Notes under the pieces: generated by a model | Seen by the model: the letters and a program-made list of their open reading frames with translations, nothing else | The model's database searches: none | What the model was told of the DNA's origin: nothing | In this document: positions 16,605 to 26,008 of the stretch, one piece after another | Position numbering within the stretch: the stretch's first letter is position 1 | How the letters are laid out: each line of letters starts with the position of its first letter | NCBI GenBank assembly: GCA_937928795.1 | Contig: CALFWB010000059.1 | Span: forward strand, 27,030-91,029 | Direction: 5' to 3' | Length of the DNA: 64,000 nt | DNA from: an uncultured Anaerolineales bacterium | GTDB taxonomy: Bacteria; Chloroflexota; Anaerolineae; Anaerolineales; UBA4823 | Translations under genes and position numbers: made by a program

Positions 16605-18044
16605 TTACGGATTTAAATACTTCTCTAAGATCGAACGCGTTAACTGGGCGTCCGCTTTGCCTTGGGTTTGTTTCATCACCTGACCGACAAACCAGCCAAG
16701 CAAGCCAGTTTTTCCCTTGCGGTAATTTTCCACTTGTTGGGGGTTTTCGTTGATCAGTTGTTGAATCATCGCTTCTAGGGCATCGGTGTCGCTCAATTTG
16801 GCTAAACCTTCTTCTGCTACAATTGTGGCAGGGTCTTTGCCGCTGTTTTGCACTTTGTCCAACAAGGCTTTGCCGGTAGATAGGTTGATGACATTTTCAT
16901 CGACCATGCGGATGATTTGGGCTAAATAAGCCGGTGTGACTCTTAAGTCTGCGGCAATGATGCCGAGGTCGTTGAGGATACGCAACAAGTCATTGATGAT
17001 CCAATTTGAGACGCGTTTAGGGTCTCCTTGATATGCCTGTAACGTGGCTTCATAATACTCGGATAAGGAGCGCTCGGAGGTGAGGATGTCAGCGTCGTAG
17101 ATCGGCAAGCCGTATTGTTGGGCAAAGCGAGCGCGCCGTTGCAGGGGGAGTTCGGGTAGGGTGCTAAGTACAGCAGTCTTCCAACTTTCATCAATTTGTA
17201 AGGAGAGCAAGTCGGGTTCGCGGAAATAGCGATAATCGGCTTCGGTTTCTTTAGAGCGCATTTTACGCAAAATACCGCTCTCTTCATCCCATTCGAGTGT
17301 CCAAGCTTCGATGCGATGACCGGCTTCAACTTCGCGAATCTGACGTTGAATCTCAGTTTGAATGGCTTCCCGAACGGCTACAATGGAGTTAACGTTTTTG
17401 ATTTCGGTCTTGGGGTTGAGGACATTTGAACCTTTCGGACGAATGGAGACGTTTGCATCGCAGCGCAGGTGCCCTTTCTCCATATCCGCTTCCGAGACTC
17501 CAATCCAGCGCAACAATTGGCGTAGCCGAATAATATATTGAGCGGCTTCATCTGCAGAGCGCAGGTCGGGTCCAGTGACCATTTCGACCAGCGGGACACC
17601 GCAGCGGTTGAAGTCGATCAGCCGCCGACCGAAGTCATTTTTCGTCTTGCCGGCATCTTCTTCCAAATGCAATTTTTGAATGGTCACCTTGCGTTCTGAG
17701 CCATCTGGCATCGGGAAGGCGAGATAGCCCCCGCGGGCGATGGGAAGGTTGTATTGGCTGATCTGGTAACCTTTGGGGAGATCGGGGTAGAAGTAATTCT
17801 TGCGGTCGAAGAAGGAGATGGGTTGAATTTCAGCGTTCATAGCAGCCGCCAGCAGCATGGCTTTCTCGACAGCGGCTTTGTTGAGCACCGGCAATACACC
17901 GGGTAAGCCGGTGCAGACCGGGCAAATATTGGTGTTGGGTGGATCGTTCCACGAGTCTGCTTTGCAAGGGCAAAAGATTTTGGTCAGCGTATTAAGTTGA
18001 ATGTGAGTTTCTAACCCGATGACCGCTTCGTATTCTATTGTCAT
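16605..18044 (-). CDS. gatB: Asp-tRNA(Asn)/Glu-tRNA(Gln) amidotransferase subunit B
   Basis: A 479-residue GatB. It binds the misacylated tRNA and phosphorylates the Glu or Asp side chain before amidation. Motifs include YEAVIGLETHIQL at the N-terminus, the zinc-type cysteines in KIFCPC and NICPVCTGLPG, and LEEDAGK. The C-terminal YqeY-like tail ends with LLGWFVGQVMKQTQGKA. The ATG at 18044 was chosen because AAGGAAG stands eight bases upstream; the track start at 18068 is a TTG. It is the third gene of a gatC-gatA-gatB run. With a single gatCAB present, Gln-tRNA(Gln) and possibly Asn-tRNA(Asn) are probably made by transamidation. Confidence 0.96.
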   Translation of the reverse strand: MTIEYEAVIGLETHIQLNTLTKIFCPCKADSWNDPPNTNICPVCTGLPGVLPVLNKAAVEKAMLLAAAMNAEIQPISFFDRKNYFYPDLPKGYQISQYNLPIARGGYLAFPMPDGSERKVTIQKLHLEEDAGKTKNDFGRRLIDFNRCGVPLVEMVTGPDLRSADEAAQYIIRLRQLLRWIGVSEADMEKGHLRCDANVSIRPKGSNVLNPKTEIKNVNSIVAVREAIQTEIQRQIREVEAGHRIEAWTLEWDEESGILRKMRSKETEADYRYFREPDLLSLQIDESWKTAVLSTLPELPLQRRARFAQQYGLPIYDADILTSERSLSEYYEATLQAYQGDPKRVSNWIINDLLRILNDLGIIAADLRVTPAYLAQIIRMVDENVINLSTGKALLDKVQNSGKDPATIVAEEGLAKLSDTDALEAMIQQLINENPQQVENYRKGKTGLLGWFVGQVMKQTQGKADAQLTRSILEKYLNP

Positions 18045-18090
18045 CCTCACTTCCTTTTCAGGTGGCAAAGATCTCCTTAGTTAGAATTTC

Positions 18091-19677
18091 TCATAAATTT
18101 TGCAAAATGGGCGGGATTCTTTTGCGCCATTGATCGCTTTCGGTGACGATTTCGTAGTTGCGGGCGATGCGCAAGAGCAAGTCTTCAGAGAAATCGGCGC
18201 CGATCAGTTGGGCGCCGTAGGGTAAGCCTTCGGGGTCAAAGCCGCAGGGGAAGGAGATCGCCGGAACGCCAGCATGGTTGGCGGCAACGGTAAGTTGATC
18301 AGCGAACTGCATGAGGACCGAATCGCCATAGACTTGGGCAATTGGAAATGCCGTGGTTGGCGTCGTTGGGGTTAGCAGTGCGTGTAGCCGATATTTGCCC
18401 TGGGGATCAAAGATCGCTTCAAAGTCACGGCGGATGAGGGTGCGCACGCGTAAGGCTCGCATGTAGTATTGTTCGCTATATTGGGCAGCGCTGACATACA
18501 TGCCCATCAGGATGCGCAGTTTGGGCTGCAGTCCGAAGCCTTCGCCCCGCGTTTTGCGGTACATCTCGCGTAGATCGTGGACGGGCTGTTTGGTGCGGTA
18601 GCCATACTTAACACCGTCGTAGCGATGTAGGTTGGAAGCTGCCTCTACGCGCGAGATGACGAAATAGGCTGGAATGCTGTATTTGGTGTGCGGCATAGGT
18701 ACGTCTTCAATAATGTCAGCGCCCATTTCTGCCAACCGGCCGGCGACGCGGTAGATGGCTTGTTGATAGTCCTCTGGAACAGGTTGTTGGGCGAGTTCGC
18801 CGCTTTCGCCCTCAACATACGTAATGCGAAAGTAGTCTGGCGAAAGGCCGATGCGCAAGCCACGGATGGGCTTTTCCAAATCGGTGACGTAATCCGGTAC
18901 AGGGAAATTAGCTGCCGTCGAGTCATGCGGGTCGGCACCGCTCATCACTTGAAGGAGCAGAGCGGCGTCACTGACATTGCGGGCTAGAGGCCCCGGACAA
19001 TCCAGCGAGGAACCAAAGGCAATCAGACCATAACGCGAGACGCGACCGTAGGTTGGCTTAAGGCCGACCACACCGCAAAAAGCTGCCGGTTGGCGGATCG
19101 AGCCGGCCGTATCTGTGCCGATTGAAAGACATCCTTCACCGGCCGCAACCGCAGCGGCGCTGCCACCCGAAGACCCGCCCGGCACGCGAGCTGTGTTCCA
19201 CGGGTTGCGCGGGCTAGGCCGATAGGCGCTGGACTCGTTTGAAGAACCAAAGGTGAACTCATCGAGGTTGACCTTGCCCAGCATGATCCCGCCAGCTTGT
19301 TCTGCACGGGCAACGGGCGTGGCAGTGTAAGGAGCTACAAAGTTGGAAAGGATTTTCGAGGCAGCCGTAGAAGGGGTGCCTTCAACACAAAAGATGTCCT
19401 TGACCGTAAAAGGAACGCCGGCAAGGGGCCCGACTTCCTCACCCGCTTGAATGGCTTGATCAATCCTTTGAGCTTGCTGGCGGGCGCGTTCGGCGGTTAG
19501 GGTAATAAAGGCGTGAATCTTATCTGGCTCGGTGTCTTGACCGCCGTCTAATCGCCCCGGAACGCCGTCCACCGCAGCGATGCGATTCAGGGTGCTCTCC
19601 AGCACCTCAACGGCAGAGACTTGTTTGCGCCGGATCATCCAAGCCAGTTGGTAGGCAGCGTAATCACACAGATCCAT
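18091..19677 (-). CDS. gatA: Asp-tRNA(Asn)/Glu-tRNA(Gln) amidotransferase subunit A
   Basis: The glutaminase subunit of GatCAB, 528 residues. The amidase-signature triad is visible: Lys in VPFTVKDIF, the cis-Ser in the block GGSSGGSAAAVAAGEG, and the nucleophilic Ser in DTAGSIRQPAAF. The length exceeds the usual 480-490. Part of the excess is an acidic insert near residues 37-52 (VDGVPGRLDGGQDTEPDK), and another part is around residues 270-290. GGAG precedes the ATG, and the gene starts four bases after gatC ends. The C-terminus ISFPCGFDPEGLPYGAQLIG is typical of GatA, which makes other amidases unlikely. Confidence 0.95.
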   Translation of the reverse strand: MDLCDYAAYQLAWMIRRKQVSAVEVLESTLNRIAAVDGVPGRLDGGQDTEPDKIHAFITLTAERARQQAQRIDQAIQAGEEVGPLAGVPFTVKDIFCVEGTPSTAASKILSNFVAPYTATPVARAEQAGGIMLGKVNLDEFTFGSSNESSAYRPSPRNPWNTARVPGGSSGGSAAAVAAGEGCLSIGTDTAGSIRQPAAFCGVVGLKPTYGRVSRYGLIAFGSSLDCPGPLARNVSDAALLLQVMSGADPHDSTAANFPVPDYVTDLEKPIRGLRIGLSPDYFRITYVEGESGELAQQPVPEDYQQAIYRVAGRLAEMGADIIEDVPMPHTKYSIPAYFVISRVEAASNLHRYDGVKYGYRTKQPVHDLREMYRKTRGEGFGLQPKLRILMGMYVSAAQYSEQYYMRALRVRTLIRRDFEAIFDPQGKYRLHALLTPTTPTTAFPIAQVYGDSVLMQFADQLTVAANHAGVPAISFPCGFDPEGLPYGAQLIGADFSEDLLLRIARNYEIVTESDQWRKRIPPILQNL

Positions 19678-19680
19678 AGC

Positions 19681-19992
19681 TTACTCCAGATCCTGATGGG
19701 GAATGTCAGGAACGACGATATAGCGTTCATCCAATTCTGGAGCTTGCTTTAGGATGGCTTCAACCTGTGAACTGGGCAGCCATTCATCTTCCCGAATAGG
19801 GGGACGAATTTCGGCGGGAAAACTGACACCGTGCAGGGCTGGGGGGATGCTTTCCTGTAAGGGAATAGCGACCAGTTCCTGTAAAGCCTTGAGTTGGTTA
19901 TTGAGTTGTTGGCGTAGGTATTCAGCTTCAGTTGGGGAGAGTTCAAGGGCGGCGAGTTCAACCAAATGATCAAACAATTCAGGGGTGATCAT
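19681..19992 (-). CDS. gatC: Asp-tRNA(Asn)/Glu-tRNA(Gln) amidotransferase subunit C
   Basis: A 103-residue GatC, the small subunit that stabilises GatA-GatB. The N-terminal helices carry LAALELSPTEAEYLRQQLNNQL, and the C-terminal REDEW and the final APELDERYIVVPDI correspond to the R.D.v / AP....f.vP pattern of the family. AGGAAAGGAG stands upstream of the ATG. It is the first gene of the gatCAB operon, and its order (C-A-B) is the common one in Gram-positive bacteria. Confidence 0.93.
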   Translation of the reverse strand: MITPELFDHLVELAALELSPTEAEYLRQQLNNQLKALQELVAIPLQESIPPALHGVSFPAEIRPPIREDEWLPSSQVEAILKQAPELDERYIVVPDIPHQDLE

Positions 19993-20054
19993 GCGCAGGG
20001 CATCTCCTTTCCTAGTGGAGAGTATATCCTAGTTTCTTAACCTGTCAATGTATT

Positions 20055-20149
20055 CTTTGCCCTGTGTGCACTCAAAAGTTGTTGGCAACATTGCTTTGTA
20101 GGACAACTCATTGAGTTGTCCTACAACTTTTGCGTGGACACTTTGCCCT
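20055..20149. mobile_element. MITE copy A with 9-bp target duplication
   Basis: A 77-bp non-coding element at 20064-20140 with imperfect 19-bp terminal inverted repeats (GTGTGCACTCAAAAGTTGT and, at the other end, the complement of ACAACTTTTGCGTGGAC plus the terminal bases). Its core is a perfect 31-bp palindrome, TTGTAGGACAACTCA-T-TGAGTTGTCCTACAA, at 20096-20126. It is flanked on both sides by CTTTGCCCT, a 9-bp direct repeat that looks like a target-site duplication. A full homologous copy stands in the opposite orientation at 44529-44606. It has no coding capacity. Confidence 0.85.
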
Positions 20150-20165
20150 TTAGCATAAAGGCAGA

Positions 20166-20194
20166 TAAACATCTCTTTGTACACGTGCTATAAT
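20166..20194 (+). promoter_or_regulatory. Promoter of the acyl-CoA dehydrogenase gene
   Basis: TAAACA, 17 bases, then TATAAT preceded by TGC (an extended -10). The -10 box ends 41 bases before the ATG of the acyl-CoA dehydrogenase. It is a sigma-70-type match by eye. Confidence 0.6.
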
Positions 20195-20235
20195 CCAATT
20201 GCAGGATCGCTCGATTTTCTCAAGAGGAGGACGGG

Positions 20236-21405
20236 ATGTCGGAGAGTTTGCTATTTCCCTTTACTGAAGAACACGAAATGATCCGCCAGACAGCGCGTGA
20301 GTTCGCTCAAAACGAGATCGCACCGGTGGCAGCCAAATTTGACGAAAGCGGTGAATTTCCTAGCGAGACGATTCGTAAAATGGGGGAGTTGGGTTTCATG
20401 GGCATTGAAGTCCCCGAAGAATATGGCGGAGCGGGCATGGACTCCTTAGCCTATGTGCTGGCTTTGGAAGAAATTTGCAAAGCCGATGCCGCTCATGGGA
20501 CAATTATGTCAGTCAATAACTCCTTGTTTTGTTACGGCATTCTCAAGTACGGTACAGAAGAACAAAAACAATGCTTTGTCAAGCCGGTTGCTTCTGGAAA
20601 GGCAATTGGGGCATACGCGTTGACCGAGCCGATGTCGGGGTCAGATGCCGGTAACATGCGCACGCGAGCGAGGCGGCAGGGGGATCACTACGTTCTCAAT
20701 GGGCGCAAGTCATGGGTGACCAGCGGGCCCGTTGCGGACTATGTGGTGGTTTTTGCTCTAACCGATCCCGAAAAAAGGCATCGCGGCATTACGGCTTTCT
20801 TGGTGGATGCAAAAACGCCCGGCTTTGTGCGGGGCAAGAAGGAGCCCAAACTAGGGATACGCGCTTCTGCCACCAGTGAACTGACTTTTGAGGATTGCGC
20901 AGTGCCTGTTGAAAACCGCTTGGGGGAGGAAGGCGAGGGATTTAAGATCGCCATGGCGGTTTTGGATGCCGGGCGGATTGGTATTGCCGCCCAAGCCTTA
21001 GGGATTGCTGAGGCAGCCTATCAGGCAAGTTTGCAATATGCCACCGAACGAGAAGCTTTTGGGCAAAAAATCGGCGCCTTTCAAGGAATTTCGTTTAAGT
21101 TGGCGGATATGAAAACGCGCATTGAAGCTTCCCGTTTGCTTACCTACCAAGCTGCTATGGCGAAGGAGCGGGCAAAGACTACCGGAGAACGCTTTACCCT
21201 ACAAGCCTCAATGGCGAAGTTGTTCGCTTCCGAGACGGCGATGTTTGTGACCCATGCGGCGGTGCAGATTCACGGCGGAATGGGCTATAGCCGCGAATTG
21301 CCAATTGAGCGCTACTTCCGCGATGCCAAGATCACGGAAATTTATGAGGGAACCAGTGAGATTCAACGGCTGGTGATTGCGCGTTTGGAAAGTGGATTGC
21401 ATTAG
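20236..21405 (+). CDS. Acyl-CoA dehydrogenase (short/branched-chain type)
   Basis: A 389-residue FAD-dependent acyl-CoA dehydrogenase that introduces the 2,3 double bond and passes electrons to ETF. The FAD-binding block YALTEPMSGSDAGNM and the substrate segment RKSWVTSGPVADY are present. The second signature IHGGMGYSRELPIERYFRDAK leads to the catalytic Glu in IYEGTSEIQRLVIAR, the position used by short-chain and glutaryl-type enzymes. An AGAGGAGG ribosome binding site precedes the ATG, and an extended -10 promoter lies upstream. It is followed after 26 bases by an unrelated membrane-protein gene, and no ETF genes are in the window. Confidence 0.93.
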   Translation: MSESLLFPFTEEHEMIRQTAREFAQNEIAPVAAKFDESGEFPSETIRKMGELGFMGIEVPEEYGGAGMDSLAYVLALEEICKADAAHGTIMSVNNSLFCYGILKYGTEEQKQCFVKPVASGKAIGAYALTEPMSGSDAGNMRTRARRQGDHYVLNGRKSWVTSGPVADYVVVFALTDPEKRHRGITAFLVDAKTPGFVRGKKEPKLGIRASATSELTFEDCAVPVENRLGEEGEGFKIAMAVLDAGRIGIAAQALGIAEAAYQASLQYATEREAFGQKIGAFQGISFKLADMKTRIEASRLLTYQAAMAKERAKTTGERFTLQASMAKLFASETAMFVTHAAVQIHGGMGYSRELPIERYFRDAKITEIYEGTSEIQRLVIARLESGLH

Positions 21406-21431
21406 GTTATTCTGGTCTATCTAGGCGGTCT

Positions 21432-24400
21432 ATGAGCCAATCTGCTGCGTGGTTCTTGATTTTCTTTGCAGTCGTCCTAGCGATCGGGATTGATCTGTAT
21501 TTGATGAGACTGGTGCGGGTTCAGATCCAAAAGAGGCTCAAAGAGAACCCTGCAAAGGCAGAAGGAGTTTATGTCTTTGGTGCCTATTCCCCAATCCTAA
21601 GCTGGTTGAAAAAGCTGTGGAATGCCTCTCTACAGTTGGAGGCTGTTGCTACGTCTCCATCTATTCAACCAAAGTTGATGCAGTCTGAGCAGCGATCCGC
21701 AGATGGAGGAGTGCTTCTCGGTTTACGGAACATCGTAATCTGGCTGAGCCGGCAAAGGGAAGGGTTCTATCTCATCCTTCTGACGGTGGGGGTTTTGTTT
21801 TTTTGTCGTGGAATTCTAAGCTTACGCACTGACCTTCAATTACCAGGGAATGAAAGTGGCAATTTCCAAGCTGTGATGCAATATTTCGTTCAGAGCCTTC
21901 TCCAAGACCATAGACTCCCGGCGTGGAATCCTTATTTCAGAACCGGATTGCCATACCTTGCGGATCCGATGCTGCACATCTACAACCCTGTGGTCACCCT
22001 ACCGTCTTTGTTGTTTGGGGTGCGGATTGGCTATCGAATTGCCTTGGTGTTTAGCTATCTCATAGCTGCAATCGGCATGATGAGACTGGGGAGAGCCTTC
22101 GGATTGGGAAAATTGGTGAGTCTTTGGTTGGGTTTTATGTACGTTTTTGCCGGTCAACCTACGGCGCGTTTTTTTCAAGGGGAATATTTGTTTGTGTTTG
22201 GATTTGCGTGGATTCCGTGGGTTTTTTATTTTCTTGTTCGCCATTGGCAAACGCGGGAATTTAAGAAATTGGTCTATTTTGCCTTTGCGCTGGCGTTGCT
22301 TTATTTGAGTGGGAATGCTTACTATCCATTTCTCCTCTTTTGGCTGCTTCTGATTTTTGTCTTTCTGTTCATGGTCAGGGTATTGAGTCAACCGATTAGA
22401 CTAGAAATCGATGGCCGCTTTTTGGTTTCCATGCTAATTGCGCTTGCTTTGGGAGGAGGTTTGATCGCCCTTCATTTTCTCCCTATGCTTCAATCGCGCC
22501 CTTACCTAGTTAAGGGAGAGGATGTTCAGGGATCGCATACTCTCTGGCAAATCTGGCTGGATTACACTTCGAGAGATACCTTTCGGGAAGATGCTTATAC
22601 TGCCTTGCCTGCTCGAGAAGAGTTTTATGCCTACATCGGTTACATGCCCTTTTTCGCATTAGCCCTCCTGCCGTTTGGGTGGCAAAAAGGGAGGCGGCGT
22701 TGGATCGCCTATTGGATTGCCGTCATCGCCTTTGTGGTGATGTGGGTTAATGTCGATCAGATGCCGTGGCGCAATTATTTTTATCAGACGGCTTTCTTTA
22801 GTCAATTTCGACATGTCTTACGTCCGTTGATTTTTGGCAGTTTTGCCATTTTTCTCCTCGGGGCATTTGGGCTTGATGGAGTGGAGAAAAGGTTGATAAG
22901 ATGGATTGAGAATGCCGCTGATGGAGGATCAGGGAAAGTTCGGAGAGTCATCTGTGGCTTAGGGTTTTTGGGGTTGATCGGTCTGATGGGGTATGGGGTT
23001 TATGATGTCTATCGGGTAAACCACCCATATTTATCTTTAGACCAGGATGATTTGGCTGCCTATCGGATTACAAGGTGGTTAAGGGAACACGATCCATCCG
23101 AATATTATGTGCGCCGTAATCCGGCAAATAGCTGGCACTTACCCATGCTAACTGCTCGCCTCAAGTATATTGATGCATGGTATGCTTTTACACTTATAGA
23201 GGATCGGAGCGATACCGATTTAGCCAAACGTCCCGTTAGAGCCCAGCCCCTTTACATCCTTCAGGCTGAAAACGACCCTCCACCGGATGGACGCTGGCAT
23301 CTTGTTACCCAAATCGAGGGCACTACCATCTATAAAATGCGGGATAGCCTCCCGATTGTGTTTAAGACAGCCCTTTCCGCTTTACAAGCAAATCCTCAGG
23401 AAGAGTTACGCAGTGAAGAGGTCACTCCTTTAACCCCATTTTTTAAGAACGATACCGTTGAGATCATCGCTCAGGCAACGGAACAAGAAGTCTTAGTGGT
23501 TCTAGTTTCCTATTTTCCGGGATGGAGAGTCAAAATTGATGGTCGCCGTGCCCAACTAGAACAGGTTGGTGGGTATCTGGCTGTGAAAATGGAAGAGGGA
23601 ATCCACAAATACCGCTTCGAGTTCCGTCCGACCGTCTTTTATTGGGGGCTGACGCTCAGCTTAATCAGTTTGAGTATTGGCTTGTTTCTCATCCGCTCTG
23701 ATGTCATTGCGTTTGGTCAAAAGATTTGGAACTTGCTTCCACGGGTTCGAGACGCCTGGGTTACCAAGATGAAGATATGGGCTCAAAGGAGAGTAGAGAA
23801 GTCTCTTATCCACTCTGCTGTGTATCGGGAAGGAGCGTTTGTCGTCGAGAGCGAAATAGGGCTCGAAGAAGGTTGCGAGGCGAACTTGATTGTCATTCCG
23901 AATCGAAACAGTCAGATGGCTTTACCTTGGCTGTGGAATGCTTGGAAACAACTGGCTTGGTTAGTCGTTCAAAGTTCCCTCAGCGCAGTGTCTATGACAG
24001 CTATGCTGTTTATCTTGAGTATCCTAATTTATTTTGCTACTCGCATCGTTGGGCTTTCCGATTTTCCCATTTATTTCTTCACCGATGAAGCTATCCAAAC
24101 TGCCTCTGCGGCTGAATTGGTTCGCAATGGATTTTATGGGCCTGGAAAAGTTTTCTTGCCAACCTATTTTCCCAACGGTTCGTATTGGAATCTGAGCCTA
24201 AGCGTTTATGTTCAAGTGCTTCCCTACCTATTATTCGGGAAATCGGTTTGGGTGACGCGGTGGACTTCTTTGATGGTGTCGGGGTTAATGGTTCTAGTTC
24301 TGGCGAATGCTTTACGAAAAACGGTTTGTCCGAGGGCTTGGTGGAGCTTTCTTCTATTCCTTGCGGTTACTCCGACGTGGTTCTTGCATTCGCGCACTGC

Positions 24401-25997
24401 GTTTGAGACGGTGATCTTTAGTGGATTTTATGCAGCCTTTCTTGGCGCATATTTGCTCTATATCCAGCACTCGCCGCGCTATCTGTATTGGGCGATTTTG
24501 ATGGCAGGATTAGCGTTTTATGCGTATAGCCCCGGTCAGGTAATTATCGCCGTGACAGCAGTTGCCCTCCTTGCTCTCGATTTTCGTTATCACTGGCAAA
24601 ATCGTGCTCTTTTGGGCAAGGGGATGTTGTTGATCGGGCTGTTAGCGGTCCCTTATCTTCGTTTTCTCTCCTATCATCAGGAAGCGCCCTTACAGCACCT
24701 GCGCAATCTTGATTCCTATTGGTTCTATGATCTTCCTATCACTGAGAAAATCGGGCGTTATCTCAAGGAATACCTCATGGGATTAAGTCCATCTTATTGG
24801 TTTATCCCACACTCAATAGACCTAAACCGCCATACCATGAAGGGCTATGGTCATCTTGGATTTTGGAATTTACCCTTTATCCTCTTGGGACTCATTTTTG
24901 CCATTCGCCAATGGCGCAAGCCTTCCTTACGGGTTTTTCTTGTCGCTTTTTTGGCAGTGCCAACCGGCGCAGCGCTGGTAGGGGTGGGAATAACTCGCTT
25001 GCTGGCGATGGTTATTCCGATGGCTGTTTTCGCAGCCTTGGGATGGGAGTGGGTTCTTTCTACTGTTCAGGAGGTACGCCGGCAGAAAGTGATTCAAGTT
25101 GCTCTGTTTGTTCTGTTCAGTGCAGTCTCTTTTTCCATGACAAGAGACAGCTTGCAAAATGGGCCGACTTGGTACGATGATTACGGCTTGTATGGGATGC
25201 AGTATGGCACACGCCAGATTTTTGAGCAAAAAATCCCACAATACTTACATCGCTATCCGGATAGTCAGCTCTTTGTTTCCTCGTTATGGGCAAACGGTGC
25301 GGATGTCTTTGTGCGCTATTTCCTAACTCCTGAACAGGCGCAACGCGTCAATATGGGATCAATTGATAGCTATTTGAGCCGTAAGCAACCCTTAGATGAA
25401 CGTACCGTCTTCTTCTTGACAGCCGAAGAGTTTCGCGCTGCGCTTGCCAGCCCTAAAATGCGTTTTATTCGCATGGAAGAGGAAGTATCTTACCCGAACG
25501 GAAAGACCGGGTTTTATATTGTGCGTTTGGCTTATGTGGACAATGTGGATGAAATCTTTGCCCGCGAGAGAGAACTCCGTCGCCAGTTGCTGACCGCCCA
25601 TGTAGTTGTGGACGACATCTCCGTTGCGGTGCGCTATTCCCAAATTGATGCCGGTCGTCTGGGCGATCTCTTTGATCAAGATAAGCAAACTTTAATTCGC
25701 GGTCGTGAAGCCAATCCCTTTATCTTGGAATTCCAGTTTGTGCAGCCGCAGTTGTTGAAGGGGATTCAAGCTCAATTCGGCTCGATGGATTTTGAGCTAG
25801 TTTTGTATCTTTACCCAGAAGGACAGACTGAACCCATAGAACTGCGCCAAGAATATCGCGGATTGCCGCCTGATCCGTCTGTTGAATTGCTGTTTCCCCA
25901 GGAGATGAGCTTAGCAAAGATGAGAATTGAGGTTCGTGATCTCAATTATGGAGAGATTGCCAATATTCATATTCGTGAGTTGAAATTCCTGAGATAG
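21432..25997 (+). CDS. Giant membrane protein: YfhO-like half fused to GT-C-like half
   Basis: A 1521-residue polytopic protein with two membrane halves. After an N-terminal helix (7-28), the first half (about 95-790) resembles YfhO-type proteins, with NESGNFQAVMQYFVQSLL and RLPAWNPYFRTGLPYL, many helices and a large outer loop. The second half (about 840-1380) begins with FFTDEAIQTASAAELVRNG, the acidic loop seen in GT39/ArnT-like (GT-C) glycosyltransferases. The last 110 residues (LFDQDKQTLIRGREANPFIL onward) look like a discoidin-type beta-sandwich. A role in glycosylating lipids or proteins at the outer membrane face is inferred. No frame break was seen between the halves. The AGGCGG binding site before the ATG is weak. 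Confidence 0.75.
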   Translation: MSQSAAWFLIFFAVVLAIGIDLYLMRLVRVQIQKRLKENPAKAEGVYVFGAYSPILSWLKKLWNASLQLEAVATSPSIQPKLMQSEQRSADGGVLLGLRNIVIWLSRQREGFYLILLTVGVLFFCRGILSLRTDLQLPGNESGNFQAVMQYFVQSLLQDHRLPAWNPYFRTGLPYLADPMLHIYNPVVTLPSLLFGVRIGYRIALVFSYLIAAIGMMRLGRAFGLGKLVSLWLGFMYVFAGQPTARFFQGEYLFVFGFAWIPWVFYFLVRHWQTREFKKLVYFAFALALLYLSGNAYYPFLLFWLLLIFVFLFMVRVLSQPIRLEIDGRFLVSMLIALALGGGLIALHFLPMLQSRPYLVKGEDVQGSHTLWQIWLDYTSRDTFREDAYTALPAREEFYAYIGYMPFFALALLPFGWQKGRRRWIAYWIAVIAFVVMWVNVDQMPWRNYFYQTAFFSQFRHVLRPLIFGSFAIFLLGAFGLDGVEKRLIRWIENAADGGSGKVRRVICGLGFLGLIGLMGYGVYDVYRVNHPYLSLDQDDLAAYRITRWLREHDPSEYYVRRNPANSWHLPMLTARLKYIDAWYAFTLIEDRSDTDLAKRPVRAQPLYILQAENDPPPDGRWHLVTQIEGTTIYKMRDSLPIVFKTALSALQANPQEELRSEEVTPLTPFFKNDTVEIIAQATEQEVLVVLVSYFPGWRVKIDGRRAQLEQVGGYLAVKMEEGIHKYRFEFRPTVFYWGLTLSLISLSIGLFLIRSDVIAFGQKIWNLLPRVRDAWVTKMKIWAQRRVEKSLIHSAVYREGAFVVESEIGLEEGCEANLIVIPNRNSQMALPWLWNAWKQLAWLVVQSSLSAVSMTAMLFILSILIYFATRIVGLSDFPIYFFTDEAIQTASAAELVRNGFYGPGKVFLPTYFPNGSYWNLSLSVYVQVLPYLLFGKSVWVTRWTSLMVSGLMVLVLANALRKTVCPRAWWSFLLFLAVTPTWFLHSRTAFETVIFSGFYAAFLGAYLLYIQHSPRYLYWAILMAGLAFYAYSPGQVIIAVTAVALLALDFRYHWQNRALLGKGMLLIGLLAVPYLRFLSYHQEAPLQHLRNLDSYWFYDLPITEKIGRYLKEYLMGLSPSYWFIPHSIDLNRHTMKGYGHLGFWNLPFILLGLIFAIRQWRKPSLRVFLVAFLAVPTGAALVGVGITRLLAMVIPMAVFAALGWEWVLSTVQEVRRQKVIQVALFVLFSAVSFSMTRDSLQNGPTWYDDYGLYGMQYGTRQIFEQKIPQYLHRYPDSQLFVSSLWANGADVFVRYFLTPEQAQRVNMGSIDSYLSRKQPLDERTVFFLTAEEFRAALASPKMRFIRMEEEVSYPNGKTGFYIVRLAYVDNVDEIFARERELRRQLLTAHVVVDDISVAVRYSQIDAGRLGDLFDQDKQTLIRGREANPFILEFQFVQPQLLKGIQAQFGSMDFELVLYLYPEGQTEPIELRQEYRGLPPDPSVELLFPQEMSLAKMRIEVRDLNYGEIANIHIRELKFLR

Positions 25998-26008
25998 GAG
26001 GCGCATCG

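Noticed and set aside
21999-22391. 130-residue basic ORF on the minus strand
   Set aside because: Its Lys/Gln-rich composition is the complement of Leu/Phe codons of the large membrane protein.
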